Positions 45,731 to 55,171 of a stretch of 64,000 nucleotides of DNA are shown here, one piece after another. Both the position numbers and the translations under genes were made by a program. Origin of the DNA: an uncultured cyanobacterium (GTDB lineage: Bacteria; Cyanobacteriota; Vampirovibrionia; Gastranaerophilales; Gastranaerophilaceae); the NCBI GenBank assembly GCA_902495705.1, contig CABUXT010000004.1, positions 1-64,000 of the forward strand, read 5' to 3'. Each line of letters opens with the position of its first letter. Within the stretch, counting starts at the first letter, position 1. The notes beneath the pieces were generated by a model. It worked only from the letters and a program-made list of their open reading frames with translations. It was not told the DNA's origin and made no database searches.

Positions 45731-46129
45731 TTATTGTTCTTTATTATATTTGCTGTATTCTTTTGCAACTTCACGCCATTCGTCTTCTTGAACACTATAA
45801 GCATGGTTCCAAAATTTTTCAATAGCATAAGTTTCACGCTCATCTCTATGCAAAATGTGTACAACTACATCACCATAGTCTAGCAAATTCCATCTGTTTT
45901 TAGCATCATTTTCCTGACGTAGCGGAAGACGGGAAAACTCGGTTTTCACTTTGTCTTTTACTGTTTCCATTAACGCTTTAACTTGAGGAGTTGAGTCTCC
46001 TGTAACAATTACAAAGTAATCTGCAAGCGATGAAACATTACTTATATTCAAAATTGTAATATCTTTTGCCAGTTTGTCGTCCAAAAATTGAGCAACAATA
46101 CATGCAAATTTATGCGAATCTAATTCCAT
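45731..46129 (-). CDS. rsfS: Ribosomal silencing factor RsfS
   Basis: This 132-residue protein binds uL14 on the large subunit and blocks subunit joining when nutrients are low. The family core is present (ADYFVIVTGDSTPQV, WNLLDYGDVVVHIL, FWNHA). Length is typical. It lies 18 bases downstream of rpiB, so the two are cotranscribed and end at the shared hairpin at 45663. Confidence 0.92.
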   Translation of the reverse strand: MELDSHKFACIVAQFLDDKLAKDITILNISNVSSLADYFVIVTGDSTPQVKALMETVKDKVKTEFSRLPLRQENDAKNRWNLLDYGDVVVHILHRDERETYAIEKFWNHAYSVQEDEWREVAKEYSKYNKEQ

Positions 46130-46147
46130 TTCAAATTTTACCTTTCA

Positions 46148-46585
46148 CTATTCTTCTATCATATTTACACGGCGTTCGTGACGACCGCCTTCAAATTCCG
46201 TAGTCAACCAAACATCAACAATATCAAGAGCCAAACCTTCGCCAATTACACGTTGACCAAGGCACAAAATATTTGCATTGTTATGCGCTCTTGTTGCTCT
46301 AGCTGAGAATGTATCACCACAAACAGCAGCTCTGATACCATTTACTTTGTTTGCAGCCATTGACATACCGATACCTGTACCGCAAACCAAAATAGCTCTT
46401 TCAAAATCACCTTTTGCAACAGAATGTGCAACTTTTTTAGCTATAACAGGATAATCACAAGACCCCGGAGAATATGTTCCCATATCCTCAACTTCATATC
46501 CTTTATCTTGTAAATGTTTTATAATACTTGCTTTATAATCAAAACCACCATGGTCTGAACCGATTGCTATTTTAAATTTGTCCAT
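46148..46585 (-). CDS. rpiB: Ribose-5-phosphate isomerase B
   Basis: This 145-residue enzyme interconverts ribose-5-phosphate and ribulose-5-phosphate. SDHGGFDYKASI, the catalytic Cys in VCGTGIGMSMAANK, and the NANILCLGQRVIG segment are diagnostic of LacAB/RpiB. I set the start at 46585 (MDKFKIAIGSDHGG) with AAAAGG upstream. A longer frame to 46660 adds 25 residues of no family similarity. Confidence 0.93.
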   Translation of the reverse strand: MDKFKIAIGSDHGGFDYKASIIKHLQDKGYEVEDMGTYSPGSCDYPVIAKKVAHSVAKGDFERAILVCGTGIGMSMAANKVNGIRAAVCGDTFSARATRAHNNANILCLGQRVIGEGLALDIVDVWLTTEFEGGRHERRVNMIEE

Positions 46586-46660
46586 TTTTAAAACCTTTTC
46601 TACCTTGTAATAAGCATATCTATTGTACAAATTATAAGGTAAAAAGTAAAGTTGTAACAA

Positions 46661-46684
46661 AAAGAGGCTTTTAGAAAAAGCCCC
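46661..46684 (-). terminator. Terminator of the flagellar unit
   Basis: On the minus strand, GGGGCTTTT, TCT and AAAAGCCTC are followed by TTTTTG. It lies downstream of the hook/rod gene. Confidence 0.75.
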
Positions 46685-46721
46685 TTGTAATAAATGGAGT
46701 TTAACATTAATCTTATTTTTA

Positions 46722-47561
46722 TTATGAACTGCTTACCATCTGCATTGCTTGTTGTAAAAGTTCTTTGTTAGAAGAAATCAACTTATTAACGACTTCCATT
46801 TGAACTTTTGCCATTTGGTAATAAGAAATATTACCTTTGAAATCTGCGTTTGACAATTCTAACAAGCCTGAACGAATTTCACCACAGCCTAAAACAGGTT
46901 TGCCTGATTCCTCAGTTTCTAAGAATTGTCCGTCTTTATATTCATACAACCCTGCTGCATTGTGAAAGTTTCTTGTTGTAATTCTATATAGCGGAACAAC
47001 TTTTTTGCCGTTTTCAGCTTTACCGACAATTGTTCCATCTTTTTGGATTTCATATTCGTCATATTTTCCAAGATATTTACCATTATTTGGGTCAATCCAC
47101 ATTTTAATATTTGTAGTCGGAATATCCAAAGCTCCGCCTTTTAGCGCGGTTTCTTGGTATAAATCAGCACTTATCGGTTTTGTACCTTGCATGATTTCGC
47201 CTTTGTCATTTAGGATATAACCTTGGACAGTGTTGCCGTTAGATGCCTTATAAACACCCTCGCCATCAAAAGTAAATTCACCAAGACGAGTGTAAACGCT
47301 CTTGCCTTCAGGTGTTTTTGTTAAGAAGAACCCCTTACCTTCTAAAAACACGTTATCATTAGAAGTACCGGGAGTTGATTTACCTTGGCTCATTTTTTTA
47401 CTGTAATCATCATTAATTGCTCCACCCAAAAAGGTTTTAAAGTTTACTTGTTTTTCTTTAAACCCTGGAGTGTAAACATTTGTCATGTTATCTGCGATAA
47501 CATCCATCCAGTTTACTGTTGCATATTGAGTGTTTATTGCGGTTATAAAAGCATCATTCAT
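46722..47561 (-). CDS. Flagellar hook/basal-body rod family protein (FlgE/FlgF/FlgG)
   Basis: This 279-residue axial protein has the N-terminal rod signature (AINTQYATVNWMDVIADNMTNVYTPGF) and the C-terminal motif (YYQMAKVQMEVVNKLISSNKELLQ) that form the coiled-coil D0 region. The middle is the FlgE/F/G-type beta domain. At 279 residues it is close to FlgF or FlgG length, shorter than most hooks, so I do not choose between FlgE and rod. It lies 12 bases after the FliK-like gene. Confidence 0.85.
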   Translation of the reverse strand: MNDAFITAINTQYATVNWMDVIADNMTNVYTPGFKEKQVNFKTFLGGAINDDYSKKMSQGKSTPGTSNDNVFLEGKGFFLTKTPEGKSVYTRLGEFTFDGEGVYKASNGNTVQGYILNDKGEIMQGTKPISADLYQETALKGGALDIPTTNIKMWIDPNNGKYLGKYDEYEIQKDGTIVGKAENGKKVVPLYRITTRNFHNAAGLYEYKDGQFLETEESGKPVLGCGEIRSGLLELSNADFKGNISYYQMAKVQMEVVNKLISSNKELLQQAMQMVSSS

Positions 47562-47573
47562 AACGGATACTCC

Positions 47574-48491
47574 TTACTGTTCTCTATTTCTTCTATTTTC
47601 TTTTTGTTGTTTGCCCCCTCTGTTTGAATATGACAAATCAGAATATGGCAAATCATTTTCTCTAAACGTATTTTTCAAAGATTCGATATTATTTCTCAAA
47701 TATTGTTCTACAGCTTTATCTCCTGGGATAAAGTTAGCTGCAATTGCACCATCTTTGCCAAAACGCATGATTACAGACATATTTTGGTCAAAGTCGATTC
47801 TCAAAGGTTGATTATTTTCTTTTGCGATATTAATTGCATTTAACAATGTTTCAGAAATCTGGACATTTTGTTTTACTTCTTTAGCGTCAACCCCTTGGTT
47901 CAACATATTTTGAGCTTGAGCTGTGATATTTTGAACAGAAACATCATTTTTCTGAGTTAAATTGATAAAGAAATCTGCATCACTTTCTGTCATAGAAATT
48001 GATGAATAATCTAAGTTCATCATTCCAGAATCAGAAACCTTCAAATCTGCAGCCAAACCGGTTACAGCAGCTGCATTATTTATATTGAGCATTTGAGCAA
48101 TATCGTTTGTAAGCATTGAATTTGCATCACTTACAGACAATGAACCAAAGTTGCTGAAATCAACCATACCGTTTAATTGGTCAGCTTGAGCTTGCAATTC
48201 GTTTTGTTGTTTTTGGCTTTGGTTTTGATTAGCGCTGTTATCTGTAGTTTTATTTTCGGTATTTGTAGATTTATCATCTTTTTGAGAAACTTCTTCTACT
48301 TTATCAGATTTTTTTTCAGAAGTTTTTTCCTCTTTTTTAGACTTTTCGGTAGATGAAACTTTGTCCATCTCATCTTTAAAAGAAGATTCTGATGAAGTTT
48401 TCTTTGCACTATCAGAATTTGATGTGCTATTAACTTGAGATGAAGCTGATGCACTGCTTACTTGTGCTGATGATGGTGCGTTAATACTCAT
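47574..48491 (-). CDS. FliK-like flagellar hook-length control protein
   Basis: This 305-residue protein has a disordered N-terminal half, rich in Ser, Lys, Asn and Gln, as in FliK. The C-terminal part (about 220-300, LRIDFDQNMSVIMRFGKDGAIAANF and ENDLPYSDLSY) resembles the FliK substrate-switch domain. The long disordered part would act as the ruler that measures the hook. It is between fliJ and the hook/rod gene with short gaps. No flgD is present at this locus, unlike the usual fliK-flgD-flgE order. Confidence 0.7.
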   Translation of the reverse strand: MSINAPSSAQVSSASASSQVNSTSNSDSAKKTSSESSFKDEMDKVSSTEKSKKEEKTSEKKSDKVEEVSQKDDKSTNTENKTTDNSANQNQSQKQQNELQAQADQLNGMVDFSNFGSLSVSDANSMLTNDIAQMLNINNAAAVTGLAADLKVSDSGMMNLDYSSISMTESDADFFINLTQKNDVSVQNITAQAQNMLNQGVDAKEVKQNVQISETLLNAINIAKENNQPLRIDFDQNMSVIMRFGKDGAIAANFIPGDKAVEQYLRNNIESLKNTFRENDLPYSDLSYSNRGGKQQKENRRNREQ

Positions 48492-48502
48492 TTTATTACC
48501 TT

Positions 48503-48985
48503 CTAACTTTCTGTGTTATGCTCTAAACTTTCTTGCATTTCTTCTTCAATAGCTCTTTCTTGTGCTTGTTTGAAGAATCTTGTGACACCCAGCTCTGAAA
48601 ACTGCTTTAATTCTGCGGCTTTTTCTTCTGCCAGATAAATTTCTTTACTTTTTTCTTTGTGCTTTTCAAGAACCTTTACGGCTTGTTCACACTTGACAAG
48701 TTTTGCGACCTCAATATCAAGTTTTTGTTGCAATTCTTGTCTTTTTGCCTCGAGCTCTTCGGCTTTTTTCCAAAGAAATCTCAGATAGTTGTCGTACGAT
48801 TCGTACATCATTGGGTCAGCAGTTCGCATACCTTGTTTTGTATTCAGAATATCCTGTTCATTTTTTTTGATATCCTGTTCGGCTTGATAGACTGCTTGTT
48901 GAGCCTTTTGAACTTTCATTCTCTGCTCTTCTTTTTGGTTTATTCTAAAGTCCAAAACTTTTTGCAATCTGTACCGAAATGGCAT
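48503..48985 (-). CDS. fliJ: Flagellar export chaperone FliJ
   Basis: This 160-residue coiled-coil protein activates the flagellar export ATPase. The start RYRLQKVLDFRINQKEEQRMKVQKA and continuous charged heptads are typical. I chose the ATG at 48985 over GTG at 48991 because AAAGAG is eight bases before the ATG. It is the first gene of the three-gene flagellar unit. The export ATPase FliI is not in the window. Confidence 0.8.
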   Translation of the reverse strand: MPFRYRLQKVLDFRINQKEEQRMKVQKAQQAVYQAEQDIKKNEQDILNTKQGMRTADPMMYESYDNYLRFLWKKAEELEAKRQELQQKLDIEVAKLVKCEQAVKVLEKHKEKSKEIYLAEEKAAELKQFSELGVTRFFKQAQERAIEEEMQESLEHNTES

Positions 48986-49084
48986 GTTCACTACTCTTTC
49001 TTGATATATTATGTATTACTTTTTAAGAGTAATAAACATCTATATGTATGATATTGGTTTAATGATGATTTATCCAAAGTCAAC

Positions 49085-49119
49085 AAAAAATCAGAGATAA
49101 ACACTACCCCTGATTTTTT
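49085..49119 (-). terminator. Terminator of rpsA
   Basis: Arms AAAAAATCAG and CTGATTTTTT enclose a 15-base loop. On the minus strand the last bases form the T-run. Confidence 0.65.
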
Positions 49120-49142
49120 GATTTTAATTTTTTAAAATTTTA

Positions 49143-50231
49143 CTATTCTTCTGTTGGAGCCTCTTTTTGTTCTTCACTTTGTGGATGGACAGACAATGAG
49201 ATTCTCTTATCAGCCGGATTGAACTTCAAAATGTAAGTGCTAATTTTATCTCCAACTTTGATAATGTCATTACCTTCATTTTGATACTCAACAACTTCAT
49301 TGTGAGGAAGAAGAGCCTCAACCCCAGGGAATACCTCAATAAACGCACCAAAGTGTTTCAAACGTGTTACGGTACCCTCAACTTTGTCACCTTCTTTGAT
49401 TTTGTCAGCTGCCTCAATCCATGGGTCAGGTTCAAGGTTTTTCAAACTCAAAGAAACTCTTTGTTTGTCGTGGTCTACAGAAATAACTTCAACATCAATT
49501 TTGTCACCGACATTCAAAATATCTGTAGGGTGGTCAATCCATCTCCAAGACAATTGAGATAACGGCAACAAGCCGTCTAAACCGCCTAAATCAATGAATG
49601 CACCAAAATCAGTGATTCTTACAACTTCACCTTTTACAACTTGTCCCGGTTCAATTTGAGAGAAGATATTTTTTCTAGCCTCTTCAACAGTATCGTCATA
49701 AACCTTTTTATTAGACAAGATAAAGTTGTTTTGTTGTACATCAAGAGTCAAGATTTTAAGTTCTAATTTAGAACCGACTTCAATTTCTGACTCTCTTGCA
49801 CGCAATTGAGATGATGGAATAAATCCTCTAACACCTGAAACATCAACAAGCACACCGCCTTTAACAACATTGACAACTGTACCCAAGATTGTTTCATCTG
49901 CTGCTTTTGCTTTTTCAAGTTCTTTCCAAGCATAAGCATAATCAACTTTTCTCTTAGATAACAAGAATTTGCCATCTTCATCTTCTTCACGAATGATTAA
50001 AAATTCGCCTTCTTGTCCTTTTTTAAATTTATCTTCGACATTTTCGCCTTTATCAACTGCTTCATAAGTCGGAACAACTGCAAAAGTCTTTGCTCCAATG
50101 TCTACCATTACGCCTTGACCGTCAAAGCCACAAACAACGCCTTTTACCAAATCTCCTTTTTGAAATTTGTAATCATATTTGTCAAGCAATGCTTCAAAAT
50201 CTAAATCAGATGTTTCCTTTTTTGTTACCAT
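49143..50231 (-). CDS. rpsA: 30S ribosomal protein S1
   Basis: This 362-residue protein has four S1 RNA-binding repeats. They start near KFQKGDLVKGV (about 21), ETILGTVVNVV (about 111), GQVVKGEVVRITDFGAFIDLGG (about 190) and GDKVEGTVTRLKHFGAFIEV (about 275). The two last repeats are the best conserved. Cyanobacterial S1 usually has three repeats and E. coli six. The ATG at 50231, with GGAG ahead of it, is chosen over a frame extended to 50318. It is transcribed away from valS, with a short gap. Confidence 0.9.
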   Translation of the reverse strand: MVTKKETSDLDFEALLDKYDYKFQKGDLVKGVVCGFDGQGVMVDIGAKTFAVVPTYEAVDKGENVEDKFKKGQEGEFLIIREEDEDGKFLLSKRKVDYAYAWKELEKAKAADETILGTVVNVVKGGVLVDVSGVRGFIPSSQLRARESEIEVGSKLELKILTLDVQQNNFILSNKKVYDDTVEEARKNIFSQIEPGQVVKGEVVRITDFGAFIDLGGLDGLLPLSQLSWRWIDHPTDILNVGDKIDVEVISVDHDKQRVSLSLKNLEPDPWIEAADKIKEGDKVEGTVTRLKHFGAFIEVFPGVEALLPHNEVVEYQNEGNDIIKVGDKISTYILKFNPADKRISLSVHPQSEEQKEAPTEE

Positions 50232-50400
50232 AATTAACTCCATTGTCAAACAGACACTACCATTATATATTACGTGTATAATACTACCAAATTTTTCAGA
50301 ATATGTAAAGGTTTGCAAAATTTTTGCAACTTTTACACTTAAATCTGAAACGGTAATATTCTTTATAAATCAAATAAAATCAAAATTTGACAGTAAAAAA

Positions 50401-50430
50401 GGGAGTTCTTAACAAATGTTAAGAACTCCC
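50401..50430 (-). terminator. Terminator of valS
   Basis: Fourteen-base perfect arms GGGAGTTCTTAACA and TGTTAAGAACTCCC surround AA, with a T-run on the minus strand. Confidence 0.9.
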
Positions 50431-50448
50431 TTAATATTTTAACGAAAA

Positions 50449-53097
50449 TTACGCTTTGAATGTTTCAATTAATTCATTAATTGCATTTTCTTGAACAAGA
50501 ATTTCTTCAATTCTGTCTTTAGTTTGTTTAATCAATTCAGCAGGAGCATTTGCAACAAACTTAGGATTATTAACTCTGCATTCTAATGATTTACGTTCAT
50601 TTTGAAGTTTTCCGAGTTTCTTTTCCTGTCTTGCAATTTCAGCATTAAAGTCAATTAAGTTTTCCAAAGGAATAATAATTTTTGATGCTGAAACAACTGC
50701 TGTAGCAGATTTTTTCGCAACAGGTGCGCTATCATCAGCGTATGTGATATTTTGAACTTTTGCCATACGTTTAATATAGCTTTCGATAGATTTGAAAATA
50801 GGCTTTTCTGATTCTGTTGCACGAATTTCGATATCAAACAACACTGACATTGCAATATTGAAACTTTGACGAACATTTCTCAAAGATTTGATTGTCTCAA
50901 ATACCAATTCCATTTCTCTTGCTTCATTAGGGAAAGACAATTTGTCTTCATATACAGGATATGGGGCAAGCATAATAGCTTTGATATCAGTTTCTTTCGG
51001 AATCAATTGCCATACGCGTTCTGTAATATGTGGCATAATCGGATGCAACAATCTCAATGACATATCAAGAACATATCTCAATACTCTTTGAGTGTTCAAT
51101 TTAATTGACTCATCTTGCAATTGAACTTTTGCAATTTCGACATACCAGTCACAGTATGAATTCCAGAAGAAATCATACAATGTATGAGCAGTTTCACCGA
51201 TTCTGTAATTTTCAATATTTGCATTAACTTCTTTTGCTGTGTTATTCAATTTATCCAAAATCCATTTATCTGCGATTGTCAATTTTGAATAATCAATATC
51301 TTTATTATCAACGCCGTCAAGGTTCATCAATACAAATCTTGATGCGTTCCAAATTTTGTTAGCAAAGTTTCTACCATATTCAAAACGTTCATCACTGATT
51401 TTGATATCTTGACCGCCGTAAGTACATAATGATGTCATGGTGAATCTCAAAGCATCACAACCGTATTTATCAATAATTACAACAGGGTCAATTGTATTGC
51501 CTTTAGTTTTAGACATTTTTTGACCTTTTTCATCACGAACCAAACCGTGAATATAAACAGTTGAGAACGGTGCTTTTCCTGTAAATTCAAGACCCATTGT
51601 AATCATTCTTGCAACCCAGAAGAAAATAATATCAAAACCTGTTACAAGAACTGATGTCGGATAGAATTTTTTGAAATCATCTGTTTCACTGTTAGGGAAA
51701 CCCATTGTAGAAAATGGCCACAAACCTGATGAGAACCAAGTGTCTAAGCAATCAGAATCCTGAGTATATTTAGATGGGTCAGGATTTTCTTTTGCGACAA
51801 CCATCTCACCTGTTTCATTATTATAATAAGCAGGAATTTGATGACCCCACCAAATTTGACGAGAAATACACCAATCTCTGATATTTTCCATCCAACCAAG
51901 GTAATTCTTTTCCCAACGTTCAGGAATAAATTTAATTCTACCGTCTTTTACAGCTGCAATAGCCTCTTTTGCCAAAGGCTTCATTTTTACAAACCATTGT
52001 TCAGAAAGTAACGGCTCAATTGTTGTTCCGCAACGTTGACATTTGCCGACATTGTGTTCATGGTCTCTTACTCGAAGTAAAGAATGATTATCCTCTAGCA
52101 TTTTTACGATTTGCTTACGAGCCTCATATCTGTCAAGTCCATGAAGATTTGAAGGAACTTCTCCGCAAGCCTTCATTTTACCTTCTTCATCAATAACCCA
52201 AATAGGTTTCAAGTTATGACGCTTACCAACTTCATAGTCGTTAGGGTCATGGGCAGGTGTAATTTTTACAGCACCAGTACCAAATGACTTATCAACATAT
52301 TCATCGGCAATAATCGGAATTTCTCTACCTGTTAGCGGAATTACAACTGTTTTACCAACCAACTCTGAATATTTGTGGTCATCAGGGTGAACAGCAATTG
52401 CAACATCACCAAAAATTGTTTCAGGACGAGTTGTTGCAACAATAATTGCACCTGACTCACCTTTCAATGGGTAAGAAATTTCCCACATGTGACCTTGTTC
52501 TGTTTCGTATTCTGTTTCAACATCAGAAATAGCAGATTGACATCTCGGACACCAGTTTACAATATAAGAACCTTTATAAATTAATCCTTTTTCATAAAGT
52601 CTTACAAAAACTTCTTTTACAGCATCTGAACAACCCTTGTCAAAAGTAAATCTTTCACGAGTGCGGTCAAATGATGCCCCCAAACGTTTCATTTGGTCAA
52701 GGATTCTTCCTTTATGCTCGTTAGTCCATTCCCAAGTCCTTTCCACAAACTTTTCACGACCTAAATCATTACGAGTTAAACCTTCTTTAGCCAATTGTCT
52801 TTCTACAACGTTTTGAGTAGCAAGACCGGCATGGTCAGTACCTGGAACCCACAATGTTTCGTAACCGCTCATTCTGTGATAACGAACAAGGATATCTTGT
52901 AAAGTTTCATCCAACGCATGCCCCATGTGCAAAACCCCTGTAACATTTGGTGGCGGAATTACAATAGAGAAAGGTTTCTTAGGACTACTGGAATCAGCTT
53001 TGAAAAAGCCGTTATCTTCCCAAAACTTATAAATACTTGATTCGGTTTCTTGTGCATTGTAAACCGTAGGTAAATCTTCGATTTTTGTTGCTGACAT
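50449..53097 (-). CDS. valS: Valyl-tRNA synthetase
   Basis: This 882-residue class I synthetase charges tRNA-Val. The HIGH motif appears as VLHMGHALD, KMSKS as KMSKTKGN, and the editing domain contains TTRPETIFGD. The C-terminal coiled-coil arm (EIARQEKKLGKLQNERKSLE) is present. Zinc-type CxxC pairs are visible (CPRC; CQRC). Length and order are normal. It ends at a strong terminator. Confidence 0.96.
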   Translation of the reverse strand: MSATKIEDLPTVYNAQETESSIYKFWEDNGFFKADSSSPKKPFSIVIPPPNVTGVLHMGHALDETLQDILVRYHRMSGYETLWVPGTDHAGLATQNVVERQLAKEGLTRNDLGREKFVERTWEWTNEHKGRILDQMKRLGASFDRTRERFTFDKGCSDAVKEVFVRLYEKGLIYKGSYIVNWCPRCQSAISDVETEYETEQGHMWEISYPLKGESGAIIVATTRPETIFGDVAIAVHPDDHKYSELVGKTVVIPLTGREIPIIADEYVDKSFGTGAVKITPAHDPNDYEVGKRHNLKPIWVIDEEGKMKACGEVPSNLHGLDRYEARKQIVKMLEDNHSLLRVRDHEHNVGKCQRCGTTIEPLLSEQWFVKMKPLAKEAIAAVKDGRIKFIPERWEKNYLGWMENIRDWCISRQIWWGHQIPAYYNNETGEMVVAKENPDPSKYTQDSDCLDTWFSSGLWPFSTMGFPNSETDDFKKFYPTSVLVTGFDIIFFWVARMITMGLEFTGKAPFSTVYIHGLVRDEKGQKMSKTKGNTIDPVVIIDKYGCDALRFTMTSLCTYGGQDIKISDERFEYGRNFANKIWNASRFVLMNLDGVDNKDIDYSKLTIADKWILDKLNNTAKEVNANIENYRIGETAHTLYDFFWNSYCDWYVEIAKVQLQDESIKLNTQRVLRYVLDMSLRLLHPIMPHITERVWQLIPKETDIKAIMLAPYPVYEDKLSFPNEAREMELVFETIKSLRNVRQSFNIAMSVLFDIEIRATESEKPIFKSIESYIKRMAKVQNITYADDSAPVAKKSATAVVSASKIIIPLENLIDFNAEIARQEKKLGKLQNERKSLECRVNNPKFVANAPAELIKQTKDRIEEILVQENAINELIETFKA

Positions 53098-53189
53098 AAT
53101 TATTTTTCCTCATATTTAAACTGTCTATAAGTAAAGAATAGCACAAAAATAATCATTGAATTTCAGAATGTTACAAAAGTTGTAAAATA

Positions 53190-53218
53190 TTGAAAACAGT
53201 ATCTAAATATGTTATACT
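53190..53218 (+). promoter_or_regulatory. Promoter of the first pilin-S74 gene
   Basis: TTGAAA at 53190, a 17-base spacer and TATACT at 53213. A 14-base AT palindrome, AATATAATTATATT, lies at 53228-53241, between the -10 box and the ribosome-binding site. Confidence 0.6.
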
Positions 53219-53256
53219 GAAAGAATAAATATAATTATATTAGATGGAGTTTGAGT

Positions 53257-54981
53257 ATGAATTTTACAAAAAAACACGCGTATACTTTAGCAGAAATAAT
53301 GTTAGTATTACTTGTGTTATCAATAATCTTCGCAGCCTGCGCACCATTTTTTACGAAAAGAGCAGTAAAAACAGCAACAGGTGCAGTTTGGGAATCTGAC
53401 CGTCAAAATACAACATTGAATGCATTTTCTTTTTCAGGTTCACCGGACCACAGAAGTCAATTTTTCTTTGGGATGACTCCGGCAACAGAAGATGATATTA
53501 AAACGGCATACTCACCGTTTTCCAAATTGGTTATCCGTTCAGGACCTGTTATTAGTGATAAAGTACAACGACAAATTCAATTTAGATATAAAAGAGCGAA
53601 TGCCGAAGATAAAGGTGATTTCGCAGGTTCTTGGCTTGATGTTAATTCAAACATGCTAGTTGGTGGTGCTTACCCTGGGATTTCAACAGATGAATCTAAC
53701 GGTGCTAAAAATAATACTTCTATTGGTTATATGGCATTGAATTCAATCACGACAGGGTCAACTAACACTGCGGTTGGCTATAATGCATTAGCTGCAGTAT
53801 CAACACACAAAAATAATACAGCAATTGGGTATAGAGCCGGTGAAAAAATTACAAATAGGAACAATACATTTATTGGTGCTAACGCTGGGTTAAATGCTAC
53901 AAATGCAGGTGAAAATGTTTATGTTGGCTATAGCGCGGGTGAAAATACGACAGGCTCAAGCAATGTATTTATTGGAGCTTTTGCAGGAAATAACAATACA
54001 AGTTTCAATAATACAGCTATCGGCTATTATGCTTTAAAAAGTGGTGGAGGTACAGAAAATACTGCAATTGGCGCTTATGCATTATCCAACTTAACAGAAG
54101 GTACCGGCAATGTAGCAATTGGCTATAATGCTTGTGGAGAACTGACAAAAGGCTCTTATAAAACCTGTATTGGTGCAAATTCAGGTCCACACTCAGGAAC
54201 TACATCCACTAATTATTTAAAAACAAAAGATGGTGGAGATAGCATACAAAGAACCTACATAGGTTCTAAACCTGAAAACTTTGGTGGCGATGCAGTGCTA
54301 GAGATACACAATGTTGGAGGCTCTAACAATAGATTGACAATGCACCTTGGGCGAAATGTTAATACGGTATCAAATACTACAACAGTTATCAATGGGAACT
54401 TGATTATAAAAGGTCGTCCGTATTTTACTGTTGGGCAAAACCTATACCATTTTACCGACAAAATTTATCTTGACAGGAACAAAACTGGAAACAAAGCTGT
54501 TCGATACTATGGAGCAAGCGGAACATTAAGTACCGGCTACGCAACATGCGCAACAAACCAATATACCTATAATTTTTCAAGTGGGTGCATAAAACTTGAC
54601 ACATCTGACAGAAGACTAAAAAATATCGGAACACGCAGCTTGGCAGGTCTAAACGAACTAAATAAACTGACAGTTTATAACTTTACATTCAAAAACGACC
54701 CTAAAAAAGCTCCGCATGTCGGTGTTATGGCTCAAGATTTGCAAAAAGTATTCCCTAACTCTGTATTCCAAGGAGAAGACGGATATTTGCGAATCAAGTG
54801 GGATGAAATGTTCTATGCCACAATCAATGCGATAAAAGAACTGGATAGAAAAATTGTTGCACTTGTTAAACGTACAACAAATGCAGAAACTCAAATTTCT
54901 AAACTTGAAAAAGAAAATACAGTATTAAAATCTCAAGTTGACAGTCTAACAGCAAGAGTTAATAAACTAAAAGCACAGTAA
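53257..54981 (+). CDS. Prepilin-type surface fibre protein with YadA-like head and Peptidase_S74 chaperone
   Basis: This 574-residue protein combines modules not usually joined. The leader MNFTKKHA precedes YTLAEIMLVLL, so cleavage follows Ala8 and the helix to about 33 anchors it. Residues 34-145 form a module shared by the trio, with a conserved QIQFRYK. Residues about 150-312 are head repeats of the NTAVGYNAL, NTAIGYRAG, NVFIGAFAG type, as in trimeric adhesins. Ser450-Asp451 to Lys455 (SDRRLK) is the S74 self-cleavage signature, followed by HVGVMAQDL and KWDEMFYATINAIKEL and a coiled coil to the end. The start ATG at 53257 has GGAG nearby. It is probably a pilus- or pseudopilus-attached trimeric fibre, trimmed after folding. 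Confidence 0.8.
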   Translation: MNFTKKHAYTLAEIMLVLLVLSIIFAACAPFFTKRAVKTATGAVWESDRQNTTLNAFSFSGSPDHRSQFFFGMTPATEDDIKTAYSPFSKLVIRSGPVISDKVQRQIQFRYKRANAEDKGDFAGSWLDVNSNMLVGGAYPGISTDESNGAKNNTSIGYMALNSITTGSTNTAVGYNALAAVSTHKNNTAIGYRAGEKITNRNNTFIGANAGLNATNAGENVYVGYSAGENTTGSSNVFIGAFAGNNNTSFNNTAIGYYALKSGGGTENTAIGAYALSNLTEGTGNVAIGYNACGELTKGSYKTCIGANSGPHSGTTSTNYLKTKDGGDSIQRTYIGSKPENFGGDAVLEIHNVGGSNNRLTMHLGRNVNTVSNTTTVINGNLIIKGRPYFTVGQNLYHFTDKIYLDRNKTGNKAVRYYGASGTLSTGYATCATNQYTYNFSSGCIKLDTSDRRLKNIGTRSLAGLNELNKLTVYNFTFKNDPKKAPHVGVMAQDLQKVFPNSVFQGEDGYLRIKWDEMFYATINAIKELDRKIVALVKRTTNAETQISKLEKENTVLKSQVDSLTARVNKLKAQ

Positions 54982-55001
54982 AAACAATAAATATTTAGTA
55001 G

Positions 55002-55029
55002 AAAAGGAGCACATTTTAGTGTTCCTTTT
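55002..55029 (+). terminator. Terminator of the first pilin-S74 gene
   Basis: Arms AAAAGGAGCAC and GTGTTCCTTTT (one G-T pair) are followed by T. Confidence 0.75.
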
Positions 55030-55113
55030 TAATATATTAACTTTTATTATGAAGAAATATCTCAAAATTTGATTTAGTGTAAACTTTGCACTAAACTATA
55101 AAAGAAAAATGGA

Positions 55114-55161
55114 GTGCCGGGTTGGAATTAAAAGACTTACCGGCGGTGAAAATAAATTAAG
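55114..55161 (+). promoter_or_regulatory. metK leader with possible H-type pseudoknot
   Basis: The stem GCCGG (55116-55120) pairs with CCGGC (55140-55144), plus one T-G pair. CTTA in its loop (55136-55139) can pair with TAAG (55158-55161), which includes the first base of the GGAG ribosome-binding site. This compact layout in front of metK is reminiscent of SAM-II-like riboswitches, but I could not match a consensus. Confidence 0.4.
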
Positions 55162-55171
55162 GAGAAAAGAA

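Noticed and set aside
50232..50318. N-terminal extension of ribosomal protein S1
   Set aside because: The ATG at 50231 has GGAG upstream, and the extra residues do not look like S1.
55109..55171. N-terminal extension of MetK
   Set aside because: The 21 codons lack family similarity, precede a better AAGGAG-ATG, and coincide with the structured leader.
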